Shown one piece after another: positions 1-8,875 of a stretch of 64,000 nucleotides of DNA (position 1 is the first letter of the stretch; each line of letters starts with the position of its first letter). A program made the position numbers and the translations under genes. This stretch comes from Shewanella khirikhana (GTDB taxonomy: Bacteria > Pseudomonadota > Gammaproteobacteria > Enterobacterales > Shewanellaceae), in assembly GCF_003957745.1 (NCBI RefSeq), contig NZ_CP020373.1:1922001-1986000 (forward strand), given 5' to 3'. Below the pieces are notes generated by a model. The model worked only from the letters and a program-made list of their open reading frames with translations, searched no databases and was not told the origin of the DNA.

Positions 1-106
1 CAATCTCGAGTTCCCTCGCCAGCGCCTGCATGCAGTCGACGATTTTTCCGATGGAATTCATCAGGGTGCCATCCCAGTCGAAAATAATCAGGTCGAATTT
101 CTGCAT
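1..106 (-). CDS. HAD-superfamily hydrolase, N-terminal fragment
   Basis: Only the first 35 or so codons lie in the window; the gene runs off the left edge. The visible N-terminus reads MQKFDLIIFDWDGTL, the HAD motif I (DxDGT/L) in which the first Asp is the phosphorylated nucleophile of phosphatases of this superfamily. The next residues (MNSIGKIVDCMQALARELEI) fit the helical cap that follows in phosphoglycolate phosphatase-like proteins. Its ATG overlaps the stop codon of rluC by one base (TAATG), so the two are translationally coupled and probably co-transcribed. The substrate cannot be told from this fragment. Confidence 0.85.
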   Translation of the reverse strand, partial: MQKFDLIIFDWDGTLMNSIGKIVDCMQALARELEI

Positions 107-1068
107 TATTTGAGTGTCTCCAAATTGCTGAGCAGATTAACCAGCTCGTCATCGAGCGGTGCCTGCACTGACATTTCCACTTCAGTATCCGGATGGGTGA
201 AGGTCAGCTGAGCCGCGTGCAAAAACAGGCGGCTAAGGCCCTTGGCACGCATGCTGTCATCAAACTTCTGCTCACTGTATTTTTCATCACAGGCAATAGG
301 ATGGCCCTGATACTGACAATGAACCCGGATCTGGTGGGTACGCCCGGTCACCGGGCTTGCCTCCACCAGGGTGGCACCCTCAAAGCGGCCGAGTACCTTA
401 AAGCGGGTCTCACTGGGCTTGCCTTCGCTGTTGACCCTGACTATGCGCTCACCGGATTTGAGAGTGATCTTGAGCAGCGGCGCCTTGACCACACGGTCAT
501 GCTCCTGCCACTGACCACGCACCAGCGCCTGATATTGCTTGTGCATAGTCTTTTGTCTGAGCTGCTCGTGCAGATGACGCAGCGCCTTGCGCTTTTTCGC
601 AATCAGCAGCACGCCGCTGGTATCACGGTCAAGCCGGTGCACCAGTTCCATAAATTTGCAGGTGGGTCGCAAGGCTCGCAGGGATTCAATCACCCCGTAA
701 TCCACACCGCTGCCACCATGCACGGCAATACCGGCAGGTTTGTTCAGCACTATGATGTGCTTGTCTTCAAACAGAATGCGTTCTTCCAGCTGCGCCACCC
801 GGTTAAGGTTGGCCGATGGTGCAGTGCGGTAATCTTTTTCGGCCACACGTACCGGCGGCACCCGCACCTCATCACCCGCTTCCAATTTGTACTCGGGCTT
901 GACCCGCTTTTTGTTTACCCGCACCTCGCCTTTACGGACGATGCGGTAAATCATGCTCTTGGGCACGCCCTTGAGCCTGGCAAGCAGGAAATTATCAATA
1001 CGCTGACCGGCACCGTCTTCGTCGATGCTGATAAACTGAACCTGGGTTGGGGAAGTGTCTTTATTCAT
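106..1068 (-). CDS. rluC: 23S rRNA pseudouridine synthase RluC
   Basis: RluC converts three uridines of 23S rRNA (955, 2504 and 2580 in E. coli) to pseudouridine during assembly of the large subunit. The protein (320 aa from the chosen start) has an N-terminal S4 RNA-binding region (about residues 20-80, IDNFLLARLKGVPKSMIYR) and a RluA-type catalytic domain. The catalytic motif is HRLDRDTSG, in which the first Asp is the expected catalytic residue; GRTHQIRVH follows near the C-terminus. I start at MNKDTSPTQ rather than ten codons upstream because family members begin close to this point, although no strong ribosome binding site is visible. It is transcribed divergently from rne, the same arrangement as in E. 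coli. A TACAAT about 30 bases upstream of the start (minus strand, 1097-1102) could be its -10. Confidence 0.95.
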   Translation of the reverse strand: MNKDTSPTQVQFISIDEDGAGQRIDNFLLARLKGVPKSMIYRIVRKGEVRVNKKRVKPEYKLEAGDEVRVPPVRVAEKDYRTAPSANLNRVAQLEERILFEDKHIIVLNKPAGIAVHGGSGVDYGVIESLRALRPTCKFMELVHRLDRDTSGVLLIAKKRKALRHLHEQLRQKTMHKQYQALVRGQWQEHDRVVKAPLLKITLKSGERIVRVNSEGKPSETRFKVLGRFEGATLVEASPVTGRTHQIRVHCQYQGHPIACDEKYSEQKFDDSMRAKGLSRLFLHAAQLTFTHPDTEVEMSVQAPLDDELVNLLSNLETLK

Positions 1069-1565
1069 GGTAAACCGTCTGGCTGGAACGCAGCGCATTG
1101 TACATCAAAGTCACGCTAAATGTGGCTTTGCATTGCCGAAAATTTTGATTGTTGCTATATTCCAATCGCGGACGGGGATTAACCGTGGATAAAGTGTTCA
1201 CAAAACCAGCGTCCGCTCGGTGTTCCCACAAGAGTAAAATTAACGGTTGAAGGATCGCAATTCATTGAGTTGCAAACCATCGTCTGAGTAAGCGCCACGT
1301 TTTTGGCAAGCATGACAGGTTAAATCCAATACACCGCCATTTTCATATGGTTTCCTGTGGAAAACACCCCTGAATCGAATTTTTGACTGAAACCAGTCAC
1401 CGGATGAATTGAGTCGGTTTAGGCATTCACGGAAGTAATTTAAAGAATTTATGGGGTTGGTTGACGTTTAACAACGAATTCCTTGTTTTTGTAATCATTG
1501 AAAAATAAGCCATAAATCGGAAGCGACACGCAGTGATTGCGTCTTACAGCAATGCGCTCCCACCT

Positions 1566-1606
1566 GCCTGATAACCCGTCGTGAGACGGTGTAGTGAAGA
1601 TCAGGC
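1566..1606 (+). promoter_or_regulatory. RNase E 5'-leader hairpin (rne5-like autoregulatory element)
   Basis: The rluC-rne gap (1069-1660) is about 590 bases. Close to rne it holds a clear composite hairpin: a 7-bp outer stem, GCCTGAT (1566-1572) with ATCAGGC (1600-1606), enclosing an inner stem CCGTC/GACGG closed by a GTGA tetraloop (1576-1589). In enteric bacteria the rne leader folds into hairpins that RNase E recognises, so that the enzyme limits its own mRNA. Position and architecture fit that element; I did not check it against a covariance model. The rest of the gap (1110-1540) is AT-rich and must carry the rne and rluC promoters, but I could not place them with confidence. Confidence 0.7.
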
Positions 1607-1660
1607 CCGGAATGCACCACTCAGACCCCGGTGACCCATTTAAAGAAGAATGACGTCACC

Positions 1661-4600
1661 ATGAAACGTATGCTGATTAACGCAACTCAATCTGAAGAGT
1701 TGCGCGTTGCCCTAGTTGATGGGCAACAACTCTATGATTTGGATATTGAAAGCCCAGGTCACGAACAGAAAAAAGCCAACATCTACAAGGGTAAAATCAC
1801 CCGCGTAGAACCCTCTCTCGAAGCCGCTTTCGTAGATTACGGTGCCGAGCGTCATGGCTTCCTGCCCCTTAAAGAAATCGCCCGCGAATACTTCCCCAAA
1901 GGTTATTCCTTCCAGGGCCGCCCCAACATCAAAGAGGTGGTGAGCGAAGGTCAGGAAGTGATTGTTCAGATTGATAAAGAAGAACGTGGCAACAAGGGCG
2001 CAGCCCTGACCACCTTTATCAGCCTGGCGGGCTCTTACCTGGTGCTGATGCCAAACAACCCACGTGCCGGTGGTATTTCCCGCCGTATCGAGGGCGATGA
2101 GCGCACCGAACTCAAAGAAGCCATGGCCGATCTGGAAGTACCAAACGGCATGGGCCTGATTGTGCGTACCGCCGGTGTGGGCAAAGATGCCGCCGAGCTG
2201 CAGTGGGACCTTAAAGTGCTGCTGCGTCACTGGGACGCCATCAAAGAAGCCTCTGAAGCGCACCCTGCTCCGCTGCTTATCCATCAGGAAAGCAACGTCA
2301 TAGTACGTGCCATTCGCGACTATCTGCGCCGCGATGTTGGCGAAATCCTGATTGACCATCCAAAAATTTACGAACAGGCCAAGCAGCACATTGCTACCGT
2401 TCGTCCTGACTTTGTTGAGCGCGTGAAACAGTACAAGGCCGAAGTGCCACTGTTCACCCACTATCAGATTGAATCGCAAATTGAATCTGCCTTCCAGCGT
2501 GAAGTGCGTCTGCCTTCCGGCGGCTCGATTGTTATCGACCCAACTGAAGCCATGACCTCAATCGATATCAACTCTGCCCGTGCCACCAAGGGCGGCGATA
2601 TCGAAGAAACCGCACTGAACACCAACCTGGAAGCCGCCGATGAAATCGCCCGCCAGCTGCGTCTTCGTGACCTCGGTGGTCTGATTGTTATCGACTTTAT
2701 CGACATGACACCGGTTCGCCATCAGCGCGAAGTGGAAAACCGTCTGCGTGATGCGGTGCATCAGGACCGTGCCCGCGTACAGCTGGGCCGCATCAGCCGC
2801 TTTGGTCTGATGGAAATGTCCCGTCAGCGTCTGCGCCCTTCACTGGAAGAGTCTGCCGCCCACATCTGCCCACGCTGTCATGGTCAGGGCACCATCCGTG
2901 GTACCGAGTCGCTGGCACTGTCTATCCTGCGTCTGATGGAAGAAGAAGCCATCAAGGACAACACCTCTCAGGTTGAAGCCATTGTGCCTGTGGATGTGGC
3001 CGCCTTCCTGCTGAACGAAAAGCGTAAAGCCATTCGTATCATCGAGCAGCGCCACGAGGTTGAAGTGTACGTGATCCCGGATCCGCACATGATGACCCCA
3101 GAGTACAAGGTTATTCGTCATCGCAAGGACGATGAAATCGAAGAAGCCAGCTACAAGCGTGTGGAAAAGCCTGAAGCCAAGCTGTACGAGCCACGTAAGC
3201 TTGAGCGCGCACAGGCGCCTGAGCCAGTGCTGAAGGGCTTCTCTGCCCCAACTGAAAGTGCACCGGTTGCCAAGCCTGCTGTTAAAGAAGAAAAGGCCAA
3301 AGAAGAAGCCAAGCCAGGTTTCTTTGCCCGCCTGTTTGCCGCCATTGGTTCTCTGTTTGGTGGCAGCGAAGAGCAGGAAAGCGAGAAAAAGCCAGCGGCC
3401 AAGTCAGGCCGTCCGCAAAATACCCGCAGCCGTAACCGCCGTGGTGATCGCCGTGACGACAGCCGCCGTGAAGATGGCGACAAGCGCCGCAGCGACAACA
3501 AAAATCGCCGTGATCGCAACAAGCCTGAACAAGCAGCTGCCGACAAGCCAGCCCGTGACAAGGCCCGTGAAGAAAAGCCAAGACGTGAACGCGCGCCCAA
3601 GCGTGAAAAACCAGAAGCCGTTGAAGCTGTAGCCGCCGATGAAGCGCTGGAGCCAAAACAGGAAGTGGTTCGTGAGCGTCGTCAGCGCCGCAACATGCGC
3701 CGCAAGGTTCGTCTCGATGACGGTAGCGCCACTGAAGTCGCTGCTAACACCGTTGAAGCCGACGAAGCTCTGGCCGCGACTGCAGCCCAGACCGAAGTGG
3801 CTGTTGAATCCACCGCTGCCGACAAGACCGAAGCCAAAGCCGATGACAAACCAAGCCGTGGCCGTCGTCAAAGCCGTAAGCCAAAGGCTGAAGACAAGGT
3901 TGAAAACGCAGACGCCAGCGAAGCCGCTGACGCAGTAGAAGCTCAGGATGCCGCCCCGGCAGAAGCCGCCAGCGACCTGGCAGCCAAAGCAGACGTAAAG
4001 GCAGCTGACGCAGAAGCAATCGTTGCCGATGAAGTTCAGGACGATTCTGCTGATGACGTTGAAGGCGAAGACAAGCCACGCCGCGATGGTCGTGACGGTC
4101 AGCGTCGCAGCCGCCGCAGCCCACGCCATCTGCGTGCTGCTGGTCAGCGCCGTCGCCGTGACGAGCAGGAGCAGCAAACCGGTGCCGAAGGTACTGAGTT
4201 GACTCAGGCCGAACTGGATCTGCCACAGGCCGATGCACCGGCCGCCCCAGTAACTGAAGAGTCAGTTACTCAGGAAGCAGTAGCTCAAGAAGCGGTAGCT
4301 GAAGCCGTTACTCAGGAAAGCGTGCTCGAAAAGGCTGAAGAAACTGCCGATGTGGTAATCGTTAACGATACCCCTAAAGCAGAAGCCCCAGTTGCCGAGG
4401 CTGAAGTTACCAAAGCCCCTGTAGCCGAAGCCGAAGTTGCCGCCGCGCCGGTAGAGGCCGCGGCTGAGGTTAGTGAAAGTGCTCCTGTTGCCGAAGCGCC
4501 AGTTGCTGCTCCGGTAGAGACTGTGGTTGAAAAAGCGGTTGAAGCAAAGGCGATTGACACACAAGTTGTGGAAGCTCAGGTTGTCGAAGCCGCTGTTGAA

Positions 4601-4951
4601 GCTACATCCACTGAACCCAAAACCACTGAGCCAAAAGCCACTGAACCAAAAGCTGCAGACAAAGTAACTTCCGCAGCCCCAATGGCTAAACCCGCTGCAG
4701 TGATGCCAGCCCGTGCCAAGCCGGTTGAAAAGCCCGCGGCTGACATCGCCGTGAGCAAAGCGCCCGCCGCACCGGCCCGCCCTGCCGGCAGCCGCTTCGG
4801 CAGCATGGTCAACTCTGAGATGACCAAGCCAACCGTTGAGGCCCGCGAACAGGTAGCGACTCCTAAGGGTCGTGAGTACGATGCCGCCGAAGCCAGCAGC
4901 GCCAAGGTCCAAAGCAGCAACAGTGCTGGCTCAGATATGGCTCGCCCATAA
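1661..4951 (+). CDS. rne: Ribonuclease E
   Basis: Endoribonuclease that starts mRNA decay and processes rRNA and tRNA precursors; the scaffold of the RNA degradosome on the inner membrane. The start MKRMLINATQSEELRVALVDG is nearly identical to E. coli RNase E. The S1 domain spans about residues 36-118. The Mg-binding aspartates are D302 (SIDINSARAT) and D345 (VIDFIDM), and the Zn-link CPRC is at 403-406, each one residue short of E. coli numbering. Near residue 550 an amphipathic stretch, PGFFARLFAAIGSLFGG, matches the membrane-targeting segment. The C-terminal half is disordered: several Arg-rich blocks (about 600-640, 690-700, 740 and 810-830), then a long Ala/Glu/Val/Pro-rich repeat region. 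It is 1096 aa against 1061 in E. coli. The gene is monocistronic, with a terminator just downstream. Confidence 0.98.
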   Translation: MKRMLINATQSEELRVALVDGQQLYDLDIESPGHEQKKANIYKGKITRVEPSLEAAFVDYGAERHGFLPLKEIAREYFPKGYSFQGRPNIKEVVSEGQEVIVQIDKEERGNKGAALTTFISLAGSYLVLMPNNPRAGGISRRIEGDERTELKEAMADLEVPNGMGLIVRTAGVGKDAAELQWDLKVLLRHWDAIKEASEAHPAPLLIHQESNVIVRAIRDYLRRDVGEILIDHPKIYEQAKQHIATVRPDFVERVKQYKAEVPLFTHYQIESQIESAFQREVRLPSGGSIVIDPTEAMTSIDINSARATKGGDIEETALNTNLEAADEIARQLRLRDLGGLIVIDFIDMTPVRHQREVENRLRDAVHQDRARVQLGRISRFGLMEMSRQRLRPSLEESAAHICPRCHGQGTIRGTESLALSILRLMEEEAIKDNTSQVEAIVPVDVAAFLLNEKRKAIRIIEQRHEVEVYVIPDPHMMTPEYKVIRHRKDDEIEEASYKRVEKPEAKLYEPRKLERAQAPEPVLKGFSAPTESAPVAKPAVKEEKAKEEAKPGFFARLFAAIGSLFGGSEEQESEKKPAAKSGRPQNTRSRNRRGDRRDDSRREDGDKRRSDNKNRRDRNKPEQAAADKPARDKAREEKPRRERAPKREKPEAVEAVAADEALEPKQEVVRERRQRRNMRRKVRLDDGSATEVAANTVEADEALAATAAQTEVAVESTAADKTEAKADDKPSRGRRQSRKPKAEDKVENADASEAADAVEAQDAAPAEAASDLAAKADVKAADAEAIVADEVQDDSADDVEGEDKPRRDGRDGQRRSRRSPRHLRAAGQRRRRDEQEQQTGAEGTELTQAELDLPQADAPAAPVTEESVTQEAVAQEAVAEAVTQESVLEKAEETADVVIVNDTPKAEAPVAEAEVTKAPVAEAEVAAAPVEAAAEVSESAPVAEAPVAAPVETVVEKAVEAKAIDTQVVEAQVVEAAVEATSTEPKTTEPKATEPKAADKVTSAAPMAKPAAVMPARAKPVEKPAADIAVSKAPAAPARPAGSRFGSMVNSEMTKPTVEAREQVATPKGREYDAAEASSAKVQSSNSAGSDMARP

Positions 4952-4970
4952 GCTCTGAGCTGTAAGAAAA

Positions 4971-4999
4971 AAGCCGCGCAATAGCGCGGCTTTTTGTTT
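4971..4999 (+). terminator. Rho-independent terminator of rne
   Basis: A 9-bp stem, AAGCCGCGC / GCGCGGCTT, with an AATA loop, followed by a T-rich tail ending at 4999. It starts 20 bases after the rne stop codon. Confidence 0.92.
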
Positions 5000-5161
5000 G
5001 CCTTTAAAACCACAGGCGCCGCCATTTTCTGCTTAACTTGCCCATAAAGCCCCGCTATTTCCTACGAGAAAAACCTGGCTTTCGGGTTCAATCACCCGGT
5101 GAATTTTGTTAGACTGCGCGGCTTTATTTGTTAACCAAATCACACTCGTTACAGAGGATCC

Positions 5162-6718
5162 ATGTTCGAGCTTATTCGTCACAAAACCGCCAGCCACAAG
5201 GCGGATCTCCTGTCAGGACTCACTGTAGCCCTGGCACTGGTTCCAGAGGCTGTTGCCTTCGCCTTTGTTGCCGGAGTGGAGCCTATGGTTGGTCTTTATG
5301 CCGCCTTTATCATGGGCCTGGTTACTGCCGTGATTGGTGGTCGCCCAGGCATGATTTCCGGCGCAACAGGCGCCATGGCCGTGGTGATGGTGGCGCTGGT
5401 TGCCACCCATGGGGTGCAGTATCTGTTTGCCGCCGTGGTGCTGGCGGGTTTGCTGCAGGTGGCCGCCGGGATATTTAAGCTGGGTAAATTTATCCGCATC
5501 GTGCCTTATCCGGTCATGATTGGCTTTGTGAATGGTCTGGCGATTGTGATTTTCCTGGCGCAGCTGGGGCAATTCAAGGTGCCCGGCGACAATGGCGAGC
5601 TCACTTGGCTAACCGGCGACGGCCTGTATCTGATGCTGGGTCTGGTAGCGCTGACCATGGCGATTATTCATTTCCTGCCCAAAATTACCACCGCCATTCC
5701 ATCCTCTCTGGCTGCCATTCTGACGGTGACCGGCCTGGTGGTGTTTTTTGAGCTCAATACCCGCACCGTGGTCGACTTCCTCAAAACCATGAGTGGCGAT
5801 GACAACGCCACTATCGCAGGTTCGCTGCCAACCTTTGCCATACCAGAAGTGCCCTTTACCTGGGAAACCTTACAAATCATCCTGCCCTACTCGGTTATTC
5901 TGGCAGCCGTTGGCTTGATTGAATCGCTGCTGACGCTGACTGTACTCGATGAAATGACCGGCACCCGTGGCCGCGGCAACAAGGAATGTGTCGGTCAGGG
6001 CGTGGGCAACATCACCAGCGGCTTCTTCGGCGCCATGGGTGGCTGCGCCATGATTGGTCAGTCGATGATTAACATCAATTCCGGCGGCCGTGGTCGTCTG
6101 TCGGGGATCACCGCCGCGCTGGCACTGCTGGCCTTTATTCTGTTTGGCGCTGCCTTTATCGAAATCATCCCACTGGCCGCACTGGTCGGGGTGATGTTTA
6201 TGGTGGTCCTCGGCACCTTTGAATGGGCAAGCTTTAAAGTGATGCGCAAGGTGCCAAAGCACGATGCCTTTGTGATTGTGCTGGTGACCACTGTGACCGT
6301 GTTTACCGATCTGGCTGTCGCCGTGTTTGTGGGCGTAATTGTCTCAGCGCTGGTATTTGCCTGGGAGCATGCCAAACACATCAGTGCCCGCACCGAAATC
6401 AATGCCAATGGCAGTAAGGTTTACCATCTCACCGGGCCGCTGTTCTTTGGCTCTGTGTCGCACTTCCTTGAGCTTTTCGATGCCAACAACGACCCCAAAG
6501 ACGTGATAGTGGACTTCGGCCAGTCACGGGTTGCTGACCACTCGGCGCTGGATGCCATCGATACCCTGGCTGAGCGTTACAACGCCCAGGGCAAGACCCT
6601 GCATCTGGTGCACCTCAGTGAAGACTGTAAAGCGCTGCTGGCGAAGGCCGGCGATCTGGTGGAAGTGAATTTAATGGAAGACCCGCACTACCGGGTTGCC
6701 GACGACAAGCTCGATTAG
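5162..6718 (+). CDS. SulP-family anion transporter with STAS domain
   Basis: An inner-membrane anion carrier of the SulP (SLC26) family, 518 aa. The hydrophobic region, about 12-14 membrane segments, fills residues 15-405. The N-terminal family signature is visible in LTVALALVPEAVAFAFVAGVEP. The C-terminal 100 residues form a cytoplasmic STAS domain (VIVDFGQSRVADHSALDAID). SulP members carry sulfate, bicarbonate or other anions; this type, with an unusually short spacer before STAS, is common in marine gammaproteobacteria and the substrate cannot be assigned. The start ATG follows an AGAGGA ribosome binding site at good spacing. It stands alone between two terminators. A second, unrelated-looking SulP gene is at 32.6-34.3 kb. 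Confidence 0.93.
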   Translation: MFELIRHKTASHKADLLSGLTVALALVPEAVAFAFVAGVEPMVGLYAAFIMGLVTAVIGGRPGMISGATGAMAVVMVALVATHGVQYLFAAVVLAGLLQVAAGIFKLGKFIRIVPYPVMIGFVNGLAIVIFLAQLGQFKVPGDNGELTWLTGDGLYLMLGLVALTMAIIHFLPKITTAIPSSLAAILTVTGLVVFFELNTRTVVDFLKTMSGDDNATIAGSLPTFAIPEVPFTWETLQIILPYSVILAAVGLIESLLTLTVLDEMTGTRGRGNKECVGQGVGNITSGFFGAMGGCAMIGQSMININSGGRGRLSGITAALALLAFILFGAAFIEIIPLAALVGVMFMVVLGTFEWASFKVMRKVPKHDAFVIVLVTTVTVFTDLAVAVFVGVIVSALVFAWEHAKHISARTEINANGSKVYHLTGPLFFGSVSHFLELFDANNDPKDVIVDFGQSRVADHSALDAIDTLAERYNAQGKTLHLVHLSEDCKALLAKAGDLVEVNLMEDPHYRVADDKLD

Positions 6719-6737
6719 TGGGGTTTTACTCCCAATG

Positions 6738-6770
6738 AAAAAGCGGCCCGAAGGCCGCTTTTTTGTTTTT
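6738..6770 (+). terminator. Terminator after the SulP gene
   Basis: AAGCGGCC / GGCCGCTT stem (6741-6760) with a CGAA loop and a T-rich tail. The A-run on the other side gives it some capacity on the minus strand too, where msrBA ends at 6811. Confidence 0.88.
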
Positions 6771-6810
6771 GCTTTTGTTTTTGTTCAAGGCTGACAGCGC
6801 AGCGAGGCGG

Positions 6811-7731
6811 CTATTTAAGCAGTGACGCGAACGCCTTCTTAAACTTCTCCACCTTGGGCTTGACCACCAAAGCGCAGTACCTTTGCTCGCCGTTACGGGC
6901 AAAGTAGTCGTGGTGATAATCCTCAGCGGGATAAAACTCATCGAAGGCAACCACTTCGGTGACAATCGGATCGCTGAACGCGCCTGCGTCCGTCAGCGCC
7001 TTAATAGCCTTGGCTGCCGCCTCTGCCTGAGCTTCATTGTGGGCAAATACCACAGACCGGTATTGGGTACCCACATCATTGCCCTGACGATTCAGCGTGG
7101 TTGGGTCATGGCTTTGGAAGAAGACTTCCAGCAGCGTCTCAAAGCTCACAAGCTCGGGCTGATACTCAATATGCACCACTTCCGCATGGCCAGTACCACC
7201 CCCGCACACTTTCTTATAATCGGCATCGGCGGCATTGCCACCGGCATAGCCCGGCTTAACACTGATAACGCCATTCAGGGCCGAGAAGATAGCTTCCACA
7301 CACCAAAAGCAGCCAGCTCCAAAGGTGGTAAAAGCAGAGTTTGTGTTATTCATGGCATCGTCTCCTTTCTCTGACTCTTCGCGGCTTTTAAACACCATGG
7401 ATACCGAGTTGACGCAGTGGCGCAGGTTTTTCTCGGTCAGGTATTCGCCTTCAAATACGTGCCCCAAATGGCCGCCACAGCCGGAGCAGACAATTTCAGT
7501 ACGCCTGCCGTCAGCATCCATATGACGGGTTACCGCGCCCGGGATTTCATCATCAAACGCAGGCCAGCCGCAGTGTGCCGGGAACTTATGCTCAGACAGG
7601 TACAGCGGAGCGTCACACTTCTTACAGCAATACACTCCCGGCGCATCGTGGCGATAATACTCGCCGCTGAAAGGCCGTTCTGTGCCCTTCTCTTCGATGA
7701 CATATTTTTCAAAGTCGGTCAGTGTTCTCAT
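6811..7731 (-). CDS. msrBA: Fused methionine sulfoxide reductase MsrB-MsrA
   Basis: Repairs oxidised methionine: the MsrB part reduces the R epimer and the MsrA part the S epimer of methionine sulfoxide. Residues 1-115 are MsrB, with four zinc cysteines (C36, C39, C82, C85) and the catalytic cysteine in RHCVNSV (C106). A linker (about 116-132, rich in Glu, Asp and Asn) leads to MsrA, whose catalytic cysteine is C141 in GAGCFWC; the GHAEVV motif follows. The 306-aa length equals the sum of the two enzymes. The B-A order differs from the A-B order of Neisseria PilB. There is no signal peptide, so it acts in the cytoplasm. The ribosome binding site GAGGAG precedes the ATG. It is divergent from the 2OG oxygenase gene. 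Confidence 0.96.
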   Translation of the reverse strand: MRTLTDFEKYVIEEKGTERPFSGEYYRHDAPGVYCCKKCDAPLYLSEHKFPAHCGWPAFDDEIPGAVTRHMDADGRRTEIVCSGCGGHLGHVFEGEYLTEKNLRHCVNSVSMVFKSREESEKGDDAMNNTNSAFTTFGAGCFWCVEAIFSALNGVISVKPGYAGGNAADADYKKVCGGGTGHAEVVHIEYQPELVSFETLLEVFFQSHDPTTLNRQGNDVGTQYRSVVFAHNEAQAEAAAKAIKALTDAGAFSDPIVTEVVAFDEFYPAEDYHHDYFARNGEQRYCALVVKPKVEKFKKAFASLLK

Positions 7732-7748
7732 GACAACTCCTCAGTTGT

Positions 7749-7908
7749 GGTTAACCCGGGCAAAAGACCTGCCGGGCCGCCAATTTATTTCATTGATGCG
7801 CTGTTGCTGGTTTATTGCCCCTTTGAGTCGGCAGAACGCCGTGCGAGCAAGATCACAAAATTTGCACCCGGACCATTCCTTCACTAGACTCTCGCCCGGG
7901 GTTAAACC
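7749..7908. promoter_or_regulatory. Divergent promoter region with a long-range inverted repeat
   Basis: The 200 bases between msrBA and the oxygenase gene must hold both promoters. Near each start codon lies one arm of an imperfect inverted repeat: GGTTAACCCGGGC at 7749-7761 and GCCCGGGGTTAAACC at 7894-7908. The arms are complementary apart from one inserted base in each half of the second arm and are 132 bases apart. A shared regulator binding both ends is possible, but this is inference. Confidence 0.3.
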
Positions 7909-7931
7909 AACAACAAAAAAGAAAACATATC

Positions 7932-8771
7932 ATGAAATTGGAAACTATCGATTACCGCGCGCCCGACGCCGCGGCAAAATTTGTGGCCTCATTGCGGGAA
8001 ACCGGCTTTGGTGTGCTCTCTAACCATCCTATCCAGCAGTCTCTGGTGGAAGACATCTACGCCCAGTGGTATGCCTTCTTCAAAGAAGGCGACAAGGACG
8101 CCTTCCTGTTCAAACCGGAAACTCAGGATGGCTTCTTCCCGGCTGAAGTCTCTGAAACCGCTAAGGGTCACAGCGTTAAAGACATCAAGGAGTACTACCA
8201 CGTCTATCCCTGGGGTCGTATTCCTGACAGCCTGCGCGACAAGATCCTGGCCTACTACGATAACGCCAATGCCCTGGCGGCCGAGCTGCTGGGCTGGATT
8301 GAAGAGCACAGCCCGGACGATGTCAAAGCGCTGTTTAACGAGCCTTTGCCAAAGATGATTGAAAACAGTCATAAAACGCTGCTTCGTGTGCTGCACTACC
8401 CGCCGATGACCGGCAGTGAAGAGCCAGGCGCTATCCGCGCCGCTGCCCACGAAGATATCAACCTTATCACTGTGCTGCCTGCCGCCAACGAGCCAGGCTT
8501 GCAGGTGAAGGCAAAAGACGGTACCTGGCTTGATGTACCTTCTGATTTTGGCAACCTTATCATCAACATCGGTGATATGTTGCAGGAAGCTTCCGGCGGT
8601 TACTTCCCGTCAACCTCTCACCGGGTAATTAACCCTGAAGGCATGGATAAAACCAAGTCGCGGATTTCGCTGCCACTGTTCCTGCACCCGCGTCCGGATG
8701 TGGTGCTGTCTGAGCGCTATACCGCCGACAGCTACCTGATGGAGCGTCTGCGCGAGCTTGGCGTGATCTGA
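7932..8771 (+). CDS. 2-oxoglutarate/Fe(II)-dependent oxygenase, isopenicillin N synthase-like
   Basis: A cytoplasmic oxygenase of the 2OG-Fe(II) class in the isopenicillin N synthase-like branch (279 aa). The iron triad is visible: H173 and D175 in AAHEDINLITVL, and H230 in STSHRV. The RxS pair that binds the 2-oxoglutarate carboxylate is R244/S246 in SRISLP. The N-terminal part (ETGFGVLSNHPI) matches the DIOX_N domain of non-haem dioxygenases. The natural substrate is unknown; relatives act on small molecules rather than proteins. It is a single gene with its own terminator, divergent from msrBA. The shared oxygen and oxidation theme of the pair may be coincidence. Confidence 0.9.
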   Translation: MKLETIDYRAPDAAAKFVASLRETGFGVLSNHPIQQSLVEDIYAQWYAFFKEGDKDAFLFKPETQDGFFPAEVSETAKGHSVKDIKEYYHVYPWGRIPDSLRDKILAYYDNANALAAELLGWIEEHSPDDVKALFNEPLPKMIENSHKTLLRVLHYPPMTGSEEPGAIRAAAHEDINLITVLPAANEPGLQVKAKDGTWLDVPSDFGNLIINIGDMLQEASGGYFPSTSHRVINPEGMDKTKSRISLPLFLHPRPDVVLSERYTADSYLMERLRELGVI

Positions 8772-8785
8772 GTCTCCCAATAAGT

Positions 8786-8812
8786 AAAAAGCGTCCCTTG
8801 GACGCTTTTTTT
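8786..8812 (+). terminator. Terminator after the 2OG oxygenase gene
   Basis: GCGTCC / GGACGC stem with a CTT loop (8791-8805), extended by A/T pairs, then T7. Confidence 0.9.
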
Positions 8813-8875
8813 GTGCCTTGGCGCCATAAGCGCTAGAATATGCGCCCCAAAGTTGCGGCAAACAGGATTTAAACG

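Noticed and set aside
193..1119. Long open frame (308 codons) on the plus strand opposite rluC
   Set aside because: It is antisense to a well-conserved gene for its full length, has no family features, and results from codon bias in the GC-rich gene.
3404..4177. Long open frames antisense to the C-terminal half of rne
   Set aside because: They mirror the repetitive Ala/Glu/Arg codons of rne; the translations are low-complexity and Gly/Phe/Leu-rich without any ribosome site.
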